NCBI RefSeq assembly: GCF_014066305.1
Contig: NW_023501056.1
Location: 522,501-586,500, forward strand
Reading direction: 5' to 3'
DNA: 64,000 bases
From: Letharia columbiana
Lineage: Eukaryota > Ascomycota > Lecanoromycetes > Lecanorales > Parmeliaceae
Every line of letters begins with the position of its first letter. Positions within the stretch are counted from its first letter, which is position 1. A program made the position numbers and the translations under genes. This document shows, in pieces, positions 42,370-52,033 of this stretch. The notes below the pieces were generated by a model. That model made no database searches and had not been told where the DNA came from. It saw nothing but the letters and a program-made list of their open reading frames with translations.

Positions 42370-43383
42370 TTACGGTACTATATTTGATTGAATCTCCGGA
42401 TCCTCCCCATAACGATATCTAAGAAATAGATTACATCGTCGATCAATCTCAGAATATATGAGATTCTCTACAGCCTCATGATCACCGTATCGAATTGCAG
42501 TAGATATCGCCGAGTAGATATGTGTGTTACGATTAAATGCCAATCGTTCTAAGAAGGCCAAGCGAGACTCGCTCTGTACCCAAGAGTATACGTCCTCGAG
42601 AGCGTCAAGTAACTGCCCGTGACGTATCCCGTCCTTATCCTCGTCGTTCTCGTTCTCGTCCTTGTCCTCGTCGTCCTTATCCTCGTAGTCGTCGTCCTCG
42701 TCGTCCTTATCTTCACTCGTAGTAACGATATCGATAATATCGTTATATAGCTTTAGAACAGTGTTCCGTTCGTTGAAAATCCGAGCTTCTTCCAGCTGTT
42801 CTACCGTATCCCGAAGCTCTTTATCTCGCTGTTTTTGTTGAATACGAATAGGATTCTCGTAATCTTTTTAAGTGGGAAGACTGTGATCTCGATGTAAATC
42901 CTATACGTCAAAGGTTGAACGTTATGTAGGATCTTGACAGCGAAATTGGAGATTATCGTATCGATGAGGAGGATTGGGGAGAATTCTAGTAGATGATTTG
43001 TTAAAGCCTTCGAATGTGTATTGAGGAGGTCTATGAGGTGTTGCAGGCTGAGGTTGACAGCGTATTGTTATGTTGTAGAGTGTGGGATCTCGACGTTGCC
43101 ATGGATTTTGTTGATTTCTCTGGAATTGTAGCTGATTTTGGGAGTGTAATTGCGAGAGGGCTGGATTCTGTTGATTTCTCTGAAATTGTAGCTGATTTTG
43201 GGAGCGTAATTGCGAGAGGGCTGGATTTTGTTGATTTCTCTGGAATTGTAGCTGATTTTGGGAGCGTAATTGCGAGAGGGTATGCTTATTTTCCTGTTGT
43301 TGACGCTTTTTTTGATGACGATTCGCAGTACGTATGGCAGCAGAAGAAGGGGTACCATAATTGAAAAGAGTTAACTGAGACAT
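42370..43383 (-). CDS. Q-rich 20-residue-repeat protein with acidic linker
   Basis: Two exons (42939-43383, 42370-42863) joined by a 75-bp phase-1 intron (GTCAAG to TTAAAAAG) give about 312 residues. The N-terminus starts MSQLTLFNYGTPSSAA and a basic KKRQQQ patch, then three tandem 20-residue repeats close to LSQLRSQNQLQFQRNQQNPA. Exon 2 encodes a coiled coil (IRIQQKQRDKELRDTVEQLE), a highly acidic Asp/Glu/Lys tract (about 210-235) and a folded-looking C-terminus (LLDALEDVYSWVQSES, LERLAFNRNTHIYSAIST, YGDHEAVENLIYSEIDRR) that faintly recalls a helical repeat. Exon 2 has no ATG of its own and is blocked by a stop just upstream, so splicing is required. The donor is weak. I do not recognise the family. 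A transposon fragment lies about 125 bp upstream of its start. Confidence 0.5.
43101..43280. repeat. Three-copy 60-bp in-frame tandem repeat
   Basis: Units at 43101-43160, 43161-43220 and 43221-43280 are nearly identical (a few substitutions) and keep the reading frame of the minus-strand gene, encoding a 20-residue Q/N-rich unit. Confidence 0.95.
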
Positions 43384-43508
43384 AATTTGTAGAGACAGAA
43401 TTCTTTTTAGAGAAGAAATGGAGAGAGACGGAGATAAAGTTGAGATTATTAACAAAATTTGATGTTCGTAGCCAAGAAATTTAGTTACTTCCCGAATAGG
43501 TACCTAGC

Positions 43509-43793
43509 CACGCGGGTAGCAAAAGAGCCCGTACACCCTAACTATATGGAGATAAGCGCCTTCCCCTTACCAGAATTCTTCCATTTTTCTCCATTAATAA
43601 CCTGTCATTTGACCGTCACCGTCTATCATAGCCTGAAGCCTTTCAGGCATACTATTTACACGCTCGTTAATGAATTTCTGAGTTATATGCTCCTCCCAGC
43701 CAACCACAATATAGTGCTTCGTAGTGTGGAAGAGCCTCGCTTCTCCTAGCCGTTTGCGGGCTAGGGTGTACGGGCTTTTTTGCTACCCGCGTG
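43509..43793. mobile_element. Deleted Tc1/mariner-type transposon (285 bp)
   Basis: Inverted repeats of 32 bp flank the element: 43509-43540 begins CACGCGGGTAGCAAAAGAGC, and the reverse complement of 43762-43793 begins CACGCGGGTAGCAAAAAAGC. They differ at a single base. Between them lies the C-terminal end of a Tc1-type transposase on the minus strand, so the element looks like an internal deletion of a full transposon. I see no clean target-site duplication. Confidence 0.8.
43594..43746 (-). pseudogene. Tc1-like (DDE) transposase C-terminal fragment
   Basis: About 50 codons read EARLFHTTKHYIVVGWEEH, then ITQKFINERVNSMPERLQAM and IDGDGQMTGY before a TAA. The WxxxITQxxINxxVxSMPxRLQAxI pattern and the terminal xTxY are the usual end of Tc1/mariner transposases. 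The catalytic part is missing. Confidence 0.8.
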
Positions 43794-44082
43794 CTGGCTT
43801 TCTCGATTCAGATCTTGGCAGTACTTTTCAAAACTTGTCGACAGGAAGAAAGCTAGCTTTCCAACTAAAAAAGCCTCCCGCGCACGATTTATACGTTAAT
43901 CTTATCGATAATCCATTTGTGAGAGACTTTTGTGACTTGACAGACCACTCCAATAACATATTGATCTGTATTCATACAAACCCGGTGTTCCGGCATCTGT
44001 TAGCCTTAATCTACACGATCTATTCACGCTCGCTGCAACAAATCCAGGACTATGTATTAAAAAGCCAACCTTCAGCGCGATC

Positions 44083-45421
44083 ATGGCGGATCCACTTTTG
44101 AGCTCCCTGTGCACCATCTGGTCTGTAAATCTTCTCACTTTTGCAAAAGACATCCTCCGCTGACGATACACCTTTTCAAGCCACGTCCACCCCCACAAGT
44201 ACCGCTGTCCCCGCTGCTCCACCCTCACATGCTCCCTTCCCTGCATCAAACGCCACAAGCAATGGGCCCAATGTAACGGCGTCAGGGACCCGACAAAGTA
44301 CATGAAGCGGGCGGACCTTGCAACACCAAAGGGGATCGACCATGATTACAACTATCTTACGAGTATCGAGCGGGAACTTGATCATGCTGAAAAGAATGCT
44401 ATATCGAGGGGGTTCATGCTGGAGGAGGAAAGGAGGAGGGGTAAGCAACCGGCGAAGGGAGAAACACAGTTCAATGCTGCAATTGAGAGGTGTGGGGTTG
44501 TTGTTGCGAAAGCACCGAAGGGCATGACGAGGAGCAAGCGGAATGCGACGATCTGCAGTAAAAAGTAAGAGGGTTCAGTGTTGCGGAACGGCTGTACTGA
44601 CTCGAGTGCCGGATAGGAATCGTACTCTTCAGTGGACCGTGGAGTGGGTACACCCTGACGGCAACAAGACAATGGATAAACTGTGGGAGACGCAAAGCAT
44701 ATCTGCTGCTTACGACGACCATCTCAGATATCTAGACAGGAGTCACCCAAAAAAAAGACGGAAACCTGATCATAAATACAAAGACTCGGCAGCGTCGGCT
44801 ACATTCGTATCATCGAGCGTACCAGCCCATGACTCTACTGTAGGAGAACAACCAAGTGGGTCCACTACGATGGCTCCTGTGGGTAAGCGAAAACGTGAGG
44901 AGGATGAAGCTCGTGTGAACCGCAACGCTGAGGGAGAGAACCCGAATATGGCTGTTGCCGAAGACACTGGCGATTCAGGAGCCATCAAAAACTCAGCATC
45001 TATACCTGCGTCGTCCGACGCTTCGCCGGTGACAGAACCAGCGCCGAAGGTGGATTTCAACTTCTACCTACACCATCCATCTCTACCCTCACGACATCCA
45101 GTCGTAATACCACTTCCCCCGGACGCCAAACTAGCAACCTCACTGACCAACAGACTTGTACTCGAGTTCCCAACAATATATGTATTGCGCAGCCAGCCGG
45201 ATGGCAGATTGCCTGAGGGATTGGTGAGTGAAGAGGATTTCTTTGCTTCGGCGAAGAAGGAGTCGATCGAAGAAATAGCAGGCGAGAAAACCTCCGTTGG
45301 TGGATTTGATGGGAGATTTGAAGAGAGAAAGGCACATGATCTAGAGGATGGCGAGGTGGATCAGGGTCGTCTGCTAGAAGTCTTGGGGAAGGATTTGAAA
45401 GGGATCGCGGGCTCGCTGTAA
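44083..45421 (+). CDS. BCD1: BCD1-type zf-HIT protein (box C/D snoRNP assembly)
   Basis: Three exons (44083-44120, 44181-44564, 44617-45421) give 408 residues. The first intron splits the zinc finger after only 38 coding bases. The HIT zinc finger has C10, C13, C22, C25, C30, C34, H38 and C44 (LCTICHVHPHKYRCPRC, SLPCIKRHKQWAQC). Conserved text follows: GVRDPTKYMK, GIDHDYNYLTSIER and, after the second intron, RTLQWTVEWVHPDGNK. The C-terminal part (LHHPSLPSRHPVVIPLPPD, YVLRSQPDGRLPEG) is also typical, and the tail is acidic. BCD1 is a nucleolar factor needed for stable box C/D snoRNAs and thus rRNA methylation. It converges on the SDR gene. Confidence 0.9.
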
Positions 45422-45762
45422 TGCTGGACGACCCAACCACTCTCGTGCTGTTGTTGCTTCATTTGCCGCAGAGATACCCCGTCAAGGTTCATGACCTTTG
45501 AGTATTCAGAATACGAACGATTTGAATCTGAGTCTATTATATACCTTTTTGCCTGTGCCGTTCCCCGACATTCTTTCTCGGGACTCACCTCCTCACTTGG
45601 GTACACCGACTTCATTCTCGTAGACAGCCTGTTGTCCCTATGCCCAGCTCCTCAACCCTATCCTCAGCGCCATGTCGCCATTCCTCCACGGCCTCCGACG
45701 CTCAACCCCACCCCTCAAACCGCCTTCTCCAGCTCGAAGAGAATCCCTCCATATCATCACCC
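45422..45762. other. Short gap between convergent genes
   Basis: Holds the 3' ends of BCD1 and the SDR gene; no further feature seen. Confidence 0.5.
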
Positions 45763-46623
45763 TTACGCCAACTTCCCAGGCACAACGGGATGACCGGCAC
45801 TCAACCCGCCATCCACCGCCCACCCCTGCCCATTAACATAACTCGCCTCGTCACTGCCCAGAAACAGCGCCACCCTGGCCACCTCATCCGCAACCGCTCC
45901 CCTCCTCAACGGATTCAACTGTCCCACCTTGCCCTCCGTCCCTCTCGCTCTCGCCATCGTGAACAGCGGCGCCGTCATGCCCGTCTCGATCAACCCCGGC
46001 ATAATCGCGTTGACTCGGATCCCCGTCCCGCTCAGCTGATACGCCGTCGTCTGCACCAAGCTCCTGACGGCAGCCTTGGAGGCCGAATAGTCCGTCGAGC
46101 CGGCATTGCTCCTCAACCCGGCCACCGAACTCGTGGCGATGATACTCCCGCACGGGAACTTCTTCTTTCCCCCCTCCCCCTCCCCCTCCCCCTCCTCCGA
46201 CGTCGTCGTCCGCATCATAGCCGCCGCCGCGTACTTGATCGCCACGAACACGCTCAGCACATTCGTCCGCATCGTCTTCATGAACTCCTCCCCTCCCACT
46301 TCGCCAAAATGCTTGTTCGTCCCGACGACGCCCGCGTTCGCGAAGTATATGTCCAGCCGTCCGTATCGAGAGAGGCATTCGTCCACGACGGCTGCTACGG
46401 CGGCTTCGTCCCCGGCGTCGAATTGCCGCGCGTGCACTTCGACCGTCGGATACAACGATTGTAGTTCTCGGACGTGCACGGAGAGGTGTTGGTCGCTAAA
46501 ATCGCATATGTAGATGGCGCGGGCCCCATTGTGGGCGAATTGGTGGGCGGAGGCGCGGCCGATGCCGAGGGGGGAGTTGGTGCCGGTTATGATAACGACT
46601 TTGTCCTTAACTCTCCTGCCCAT
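45763..46623 (-). CDS. Short-chain dehydrogenase/reductase
   Basis: A single exon of 286 residues with the classical SDR layout: cofactor loop VVIITGTNSPLGIGRAS (about 9-26), acidic CDFSD after the second strand (suggesting NAD(H) preference), NAG motif (IYFANAGVV), catalytic Ser in SIIATSSVAG, YSASK with Tyr and Lys, then IRVNAIMPGLIETGM and the C-terminal YVNGQGWAVDGG. The substrate is unknown; these enzymes oxidise or reduce alcohols and ketones. A low-complexity insert EEGEGEGEGGKKK lies between the helix after NAG and the catalytic strand, encoded by a CCCTCC-type microsatellite (46170-46200). It probably forms a surface loop. Confidence 0.92.
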   Translation of the reverse strand: MGRRVKDKVVIITGTNSPLGIGRASAHQFAHNGARAIYICDFSDQHLSVHVRELQSLYPTVEVHARQFDAGDEAAVAAVVDECLSRYGRLDIYFANAGVVGTNKHFGEVGGEEFMKTMRTNVLSVFVAIKYAAAAMMRTTTSEEGEGEGEGGKKKFPCGSIIATSSVAGLRSNAGSTDYSASKAAVRSLVQTTAYQLSGTGIRVNAIMPGLIETGMTAPLFTMARARGTEGKVGQLNPLRRGAVADEVARVALFLGSDEASYVNGQGWAVDGGLSAGHPVVPGKLA

Positions 46624-46648
46624 CCACGTCTAGATCAGCTTTTGTCCC

Positions 46649-46870
46649 TCAATCATCAATTGGCGAGGAGGAAGGGCAGGGAGGGGGGCCATACGCTCCG
46701 GCAGAGTCTCCCGCTATGCGGCGTATTCTGGGTATGTCCTCGAATGTGCCAGGGTCGGCGGGCTTGACGACGAGCTGTTCGCTAAGGGCTTGGAGACGAG
46801 TTTTGGAGACTGATGTCATGCTGGGGTTCTTGAGGGCGTTGAGGAGCTGGTGGTCCTCGTCGGACGACAT
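46649..46870 (-). CDS. Small hypothetical protein
   Basis: A 73-residue open frame with MSSDEDHQLLNALKNPSMTS, ALSEQLVVKPADPGTFEDIP and a proline-rich end. It begins 26 bp upstream of the SDR start on the same strand, so it might be an upstream exon or a decayed gene rather than an independent one. No family recognised. Confidence 0.3.
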   Translation of the reverse strand: MSSDEDHQLLNALKNPSMTSVSKTRLQALSEQLVVKPADPGTFEDIPRIRRIAGDSAGAYGPPPCPSSSPIDD

Positions 46871-47592
46871 TTCAGTCGATGCGGGGAGGGTGGAGAGTTG
46901 CGGGGATGTTGGACCGAGGCAGAAGGGGAAGCCCTCAGTGCCAAGGCGCTAGGAATCTACAGCCAGGCAAGCCGTTAACTCAGGAAAAGTGGCAGTCGAA
47001 AAATGTACAAATCCACCCAACGCCAAGAATCGACTTGAGAAACAGCGGTTTTTGACGCCCAACAGTGACTCTTGATGGGACAGTCTTAGGAAAGGTGGCA
47101 GACGAACCGGGTACAAATCCTCAAACTTCAATCAAAGGAACATCAGCCAAAAAGTTTCTAAGCCATTCAACGCCCTTCCCAAGGCCCTTCTCAATGCCAT
47201 TCCCGACCATGAAGAACAAATGCTCTTGGTTCGATGCCCAAAACCAACACGAGAAGGCAAAGTTCTTGGTGCCCTCGACCGCAACTTATCTGGACAGCTT
47301 GCCTAAGCTGCCTTTCGGTTCCAGAAGGGAAAAAATGAGAATTTGTCGAAGTAAAGAACTTTCGGTAGGATCTTCAATCATTCGTCCCATACATGGAAGA
47401 AAGCCAAGCTTCTCCGACGCGGAGGTCAGAAAGTTACAAAGTTGCTGCAACTTGGTGACTGCTCGTTTCAATGTGTTGCCATGTCAATATAATGGCATCA
47501 TTTCTGCACACCAAGAGGAAATTTGCTCAATTGATCGCTGTATGCCGTGGGTATCATTGTAGCCAATAGAAAAGAAAGGGACGAATGATTCA
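46871..47592. other. Intergenic, no supported gene
   Basis: A plus-strand frame at 47065-47562 is open but has no family resemblance. Two imperfect copies of an AGGAAAxGTGGCAG...GTACAAATCC block (46981-47021 and 47089-47125) suggest an old local duplication. Confidence 0.4.
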
Positions 47593-50500
47593 TCACTTGA
47601 TCATTTCCTCCCCTTCGAAAAAAGGCCTCGGCTCCTGGAAACTCAGCTGTCCTCCACTGGTCCCACTGCTGACCGCCTCACTAGCACCACTGCTTCCCCT
47701 CGTCCTCCCCTTCTCCCTATCCCTCTCCTCTTCCACAGCCTTATATCGCCTCTCCTCTACTTCACTCCTCTGGACTACCTTCTTCAACGCCTCACTAGCT
47801 CCAATAAGCCCATCAATACTGATCGCATGATCTGTCATCTCGTTACCAATGTAGCCGTAGACTCTGGCGGCGCTGTCGCATTCTAGTAGCTGGGGTTCAT
47901 TCAACTTGAGCAAGGCTAGAGCAATTTGGAAGAGAAAGGTGCTGCCGTCATTGAAGCAAAAGATGACATCCCAGACACGGAAAAGCGCTTCGGCGGAGAG
48001 ACAGTCAGTGAAGACTGAGAGGAACCATTGGAAGGTTAGCGCTTCCAGTTCGATTCCTAATTCATCCAAATGTGCAGAGAGCTTGGGTAGGACTTCAGCA
48101 ACGTATTGGCGCAGGACTTGCTGGTCTGCGCGGGAGGCTAGGAGTGAATGATCGTAGTAGTGTTGGGGAAGAACATTCTCAATGATCGTTGTGAGCAACC
48201 AAAAAGCGTCTTCGGCGGTCGGCATGACAAGCAGCAGGGAGGCGGTAATCAGATTCATACCTTGGCAGTAGCCGACCTGCGGGTTGCGCCGGGAGTAGGC
48301 AAGGAGGACTTCGTTGAGCTTGGTGACACCGGGACCTTTGCGGAAGAATACGTTATCGGTTAGGGTGCGGTGGATGTCCATTTGGATCTGGGAGACAATG
48401 ACAGGGTCGTCAGTCTCGCTTGCGACGAGATCGTCATAGTGGCCAGGGACACGGAGAGCTGTGGCACCGCTGCATTCGGCCCAAATCTTTGAGCGGTACG
48501 CGACTGGGATACCGGCCAGAACGAGCTGTCTGAATTCCTTCCATTTGGCACGTCCGACTTTGCCCTTGTTTCCTAGGCCTGCGACTCCGATCAATTCACC
48601 ATCTGTAAGGAGCATTTCTGGCATAATGGCTTGTTTGAAACGAGAATCGGAGACTGTTGCTGACTCTCCTTCCTTTTTTCGCTCAGCCCGGACCTTCCGT
48701 AAGAATCCATTCCATTTCACAGTCCTCTCGCGCTGCAGACTGTCATGGAGCTCTGTGAGCTGCGCCAGTAGGAGCTTGACAGGTTCACCTTCGGAGGAGG
48801 TAGACGTGGCTAGGGCATTCGAAGATTCGAGGAGTATCTTGGACATTTCGGCGTTTCCTGCCGTGACAGGTGACATCTCTGGTTCCGGGTTGAAGCTCGT
48901 GGACGGTAACGAGCCTCGCGCATCGCCAACAGTTGGCGCCCGTTTCAGAGTACCAGGGCTGTCGGCGCTTATGACCTTTGTGGCGGGCTTTGCGGATGGA
49001 GTATGAGAAAGCAGCTCGGTTGGGAACGTCGCAACTTTGAGATAATCCTGCCAACGCTTGGTTGGCTTCTCATCCGTCTTATCATCTACGGACACTGGAG
49101 TGTCTGGTCGCTGCACAGAGTTGGCCTTTGACCTTTGAGACATTTGATCGGGGTCTTTATTCTTCAGAGATTCCAAAGTGCCGCTGAGTAGCTCCACGTT
49201 CGCGCTAGCATTCGATTTCCCTCTAGCATGAGTACGGGTAGACTCCGCCTCTCTCTTCCTGCGACGCTGGTCGTAGATGAACCCGAACCTGTCGGTAAGA
49301 AGGTCCGCGGTGTCTTTGTAGTTGTTGAATTGTGTTAGCGTGGGAGGCTTTGAGTCGGGCGGGTGGATAGTGTCCATTTCGACAGGACCAAGATTCGTGG
49401 CAGCATCGACAACATTGAGACTCACAGGCGTCTGAGAGATCGAGGGCTGCGAAGAGACTTTTATAGTACCGCCTTGTGCAAGTGTAAGGGGTCGCACTGT
49501 GTTTCGAGAGGACTGAGCAGAGGGTTCCATGCTGTTAACCTTCATCAACGCTGCTTTGGCTGACGTAGGTGCTGGACCTGAGGTCGTCGATGCCGTTCTT
49601 GCATTCTTGGGTTGCCCATCGCCAGTAGTAGCCGATCTTCCTCTTATTGTGCCTTGGCCTGCCTGAGTATTCCCAGCGAAAAGTTTCATGGTCCAGGACG
49701 CAACGGATGTTGACGACTTACGTGATTGTTTGGTGTCAGAACTTTGGGTTGTTGAAGCACGAGCAAGCGGCTGGAAAAGATCATCATCCAGACCTTTCCT
49801 GCGAGCGTTGCTTCCGCTGAGGCCCCGAGCTCGCGTAGTGTCTTCCCCGTCCCCGTTGGAGTCGCTTATGATGCTGCTCGCTCGACTCGTCTTGCGGCTT
49901 GTAGCATTTGCGCTCCAGAGATAGTCCTTCCACCCTCGGAGAGTACTGTTTGGCCGACCTGAGTCCATACTCGATACTGTGGATCGCCCATCCGACTCTT
50001 TTGAAAACACGCTTCGGGCTTTCAGCGTAGCTTGCCTATCGACCTCGTCCAGCGAGTCTAAATATCCCTCGTCCAACTCAGTATTGGGGCCCAGATGATC
50101 CTGCATGGCCTCTCCCATCATTTCATCGATGCCATTCGCGACACCAGGCATCCTATCCTTTCCGCTCATTCGCCCTGACTTCTTCCCATCTGCTCTCGAA
50201 GGTGGATCTTGTAGTTTTATTTCATTTTCAGCCCATTTGTCGAGACGATGAAGCCTGGTTTCAATATCCAGATTGGACACCTCCACCTCCCTCAGCATCT
50301 TCTTGAGTTCCCTTTCCCGCTCTTCTGCCCGCCGTCTGAGTCTTGTCATTTCAGCATCCCGCGCCGCCAAGTCCTCTGCGAGTTGTCTAACCAACGCGAC
50401 CGCACCGTTCTTTCTGATAAGATTGCGTACGTGATCATCGCTGGCGTGGTGAAGGGCGCCAGGGAACTCACTGGGAGGGTTTTTAGGTGAGTCTTCGAAA

Positions 50501-50817
50501 AGCGCCGAGCGGCCTCGAAAAGATGGAGTGCTTGTGACGAGAGACTCAACGATAGATGGGTTCGTCTTGGACGGCCTGCGAGGGATTTTATCTGGGGACT
50601 TGGGCTTCGGGCTGGCAACAAGCTGCTTGTCTTGCTTCAAAGCGCTGGGCGAGATTTCTGGGGACAGCGAAGGGAATGACTCAAGTGTTTTGGCTGATGT
50701 TGGTGTGACTAGAGATTGATTTCGTGAGCGTACTCTGACAGTGCCGGACCCTCGTGAAGCTGTAGACATCTGGGAGGAGGTCCGCTCCAGGGTCTTGTCA
50801 TGACTGGAGCCAGCCAT
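47593..50817 (-). CDS. TBC-domain RabGAP
   Basis: A single exon of 1074 residues. The first 760 residues are mostly disordered and Ser-rich, with a short coiled coil (about 140-190: LVRQLAEDLAARDAEMTRLR). The TBC domain (about 768-970) begins LAGIPVAYRSKIWAECSGA. It has the arginine finger IQMDIHRTL, the glutamine finger VGYCQGMNLITASLLLVM, then DAFWLLTTIIENVLP, FQWFLSVFTDCL and RVWDVIFCF. Both catalytic fingers are present, so it should stimulate GTP hydrolysis on a Rab protein in membrane trafficking. The layout resembles the fungal Gyp family of plasma-membrane or Golgi RabGAPs, but the partner Rab cannot be assigned. A charged helix (EVEERRYKAVEEERDREKG) closes the protein. Confidence 0.92.
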   Translation of the reverse strand: MAGSSHDKTLERTSSQMSTASRGSGTVRVRSRNQSLVTPTSAKTLESFPSLSPEISPSALKQDKQLVASPKPKSPDKIPRRPSKTNPSIVESLVTSTPSFRGRSALFEDSPKNPPSEFPGALHHASDDHVRNLIRKNGAVALVRQLAEDLAARDAEMTRLRRRAEERERELKKMLREVEVSNLDIETRLHRLDKWAENEIKLQDPPSRADGKKSGRMSGKDRMPGVANGIDEMMGEAMQDHLGPNTELDEGYLDSLDEVDRQATLKARSVFSKESDGRSTVSSMDSGRPNSTLRGWKDYLWSANATSRKTSRASSIISDSNGDGEDTTRARGLSGSNARRKGLDDDLFQPLARASTTQSSDTKQSRKSSTSVASWTMKLFAGNTQAGQGTIRGRSATTGDGQPKNARTASTTSGPAPTSAKAALMKVNSMEPSAQSSRNTVRPLTLAQGGTIKVSSQPSISQTPVSLNVVDAATNLGPVEMDTIHPPDSKPPTLTQFNNYKDTADLLTDRFGFIYDQRRRKREAESTRTHARGKSNASANVELLSGTLESLKNKDPDQMSQRSKANSVQRPDTPVSVDDKTDEKPTKRWQDYLKVATFPTELLSHTPSAKPATKVISADSPGTLKRAPTVGDARGSLPSTSFNPEPEMSPVTAGNAEMSKILLESSNALATSTSSEGEPVKLLLAQLTELHDSLQRERTVKWNGFLRKVRAERKKEGESATVSDSRFKQAIMPEMLLTDGELIGVAGLGNKGKVGRAKWKEFRQLVLAGIPVAYRSKIWAECSGATALRVPGHYDDLVASETDDPVIVSQIQMDIHRTLTDNVFFRKGPGVTKLNEVLLAYSRRNPQVGYCQGMNLITASLLLVMPTAEDAFWLLTTIIENVLPQHYYDHSLLASRADQQVLRQYVAEVLPKLSAHLDELGIELEALTFQWFLSVFTDCLSAEALFRVWDVIFCFNDGSTFLFQIALALLKLNEPQLLECDSAARVYGYIGNEMTDHAISIDGLIGASEALKKVVQRSEVEERRYKAVEEERDREKGRTRGSSGASEAVSSGTSGGQLSFQEPRPFFEGEEMIK

Positions 50818-52033
50818 ATGTATGTATGTGGGTGGATGATAGCATCAACGCACTTTTCAAGAAATCAGAAGAAGGCTGAGAATGCTTGCGACCCAGACCT
50901 AGAAGTCATAGTTGTCGGTGACGATGACGAGGGTGCAGACAGGACTTTCGTCATAAGATGGGAAGGATGCCGCACCTTCCCTCCTTGCATCTTCTCCGCA
51001 CAGCGACAGCATCAGGACGAGGCCTTCAGGAAACGATGCATCTGATTCATATGAATGCTTGTTGAAAGAGAAACCGATATCTGTCACCATAAACTCTTCT
51101 GGAGACTGAAGGATTGCGCAGGCGGCAAATTCGCGTTTCGGGGTTGTTCACTGTTGGCAGCTTGGAATGGCCACGGATATTTGGCACGCGCAAGCCCTAA
51201 AGCCCGATGATGCACCTTATCGCCGTCTTGGCGTGACGGTTTCTGGTCGTACTTCCCACGGCTTTCCTCAGTACTAAATAGGTACAGTAGCACTGAATCG
51301 GCTACGACCCCTCTCCCCATGCTCTCCATAACATATTTTCGTGTTTCCGATTGCGTTCGCGGGTCGATGTAAAGAGATACTCTTGCTCGAGTTGTAGAAA
51401 GTTGCTTGCCTGCCACAGTGACGGCCTTGTCGCTCTACCTCACACCCTTTCAACTTTGGGTAGAGCTGAGGGGTAAGTCGGGGCTCTCTTGCAGGTGCGC
51501 GCGCTAGATATCTGAAAAGATTTGCCAAACCAGCCAACGCCTCCTTACCCTAATCTAGCAATGGGTTGGGTCGGGGAACCTCGAGACGAGCCAGAGCTTG
51601 AGCGAGAGGAGGCCATGGGACGGCATCTTGCATGCCCACCTCGTATGGTAGATTTGTCAAATCTGCCGGAGTCAAATTCACAAGCCTTAAGCCATGGAAC
51701 CACTAAGCATCACTGCAAGTCCGGTTGCCATCACTCAATTGACTACTGACTTTATCATTGTACCCTGCTCTCTCTCTGCTACCATGAAACGCTAGAATTT
51801 AAGACGAAGCTCACCAAAGATCAATCGAGGGTCAAAAGGTCTCTCGAGTGGCCTTTCGAAAAAGAAGAAATCAAAGAAGTCATCAGGCGGCTGAGAAGTC
51901 TCAAGTCCTTGTTGGATACTGCCTTCGCTAGCGATCATTTGATAACTTTTACTCTAGCATTGTCGGTCCACTAGTCTTGTCATCTTGATCCATTGAGAAT
52001 CAAGTTATAATACACTGATACAAGCCCAGGGTC
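50818..52033. other. TBC upstream region
   Basis: About 1.2 kb between the RabGAP start and the decayed receptor gene; several short frames, none with domain resemblance. Confidence 0.45.

Noticed and set aside
43101..43280. Regularly spaced repeats as a CRISPR-like array
   Set aside because: Units are contiguous 60-bp copies without spacers, keep a coding frame, and the organism is a fungus.
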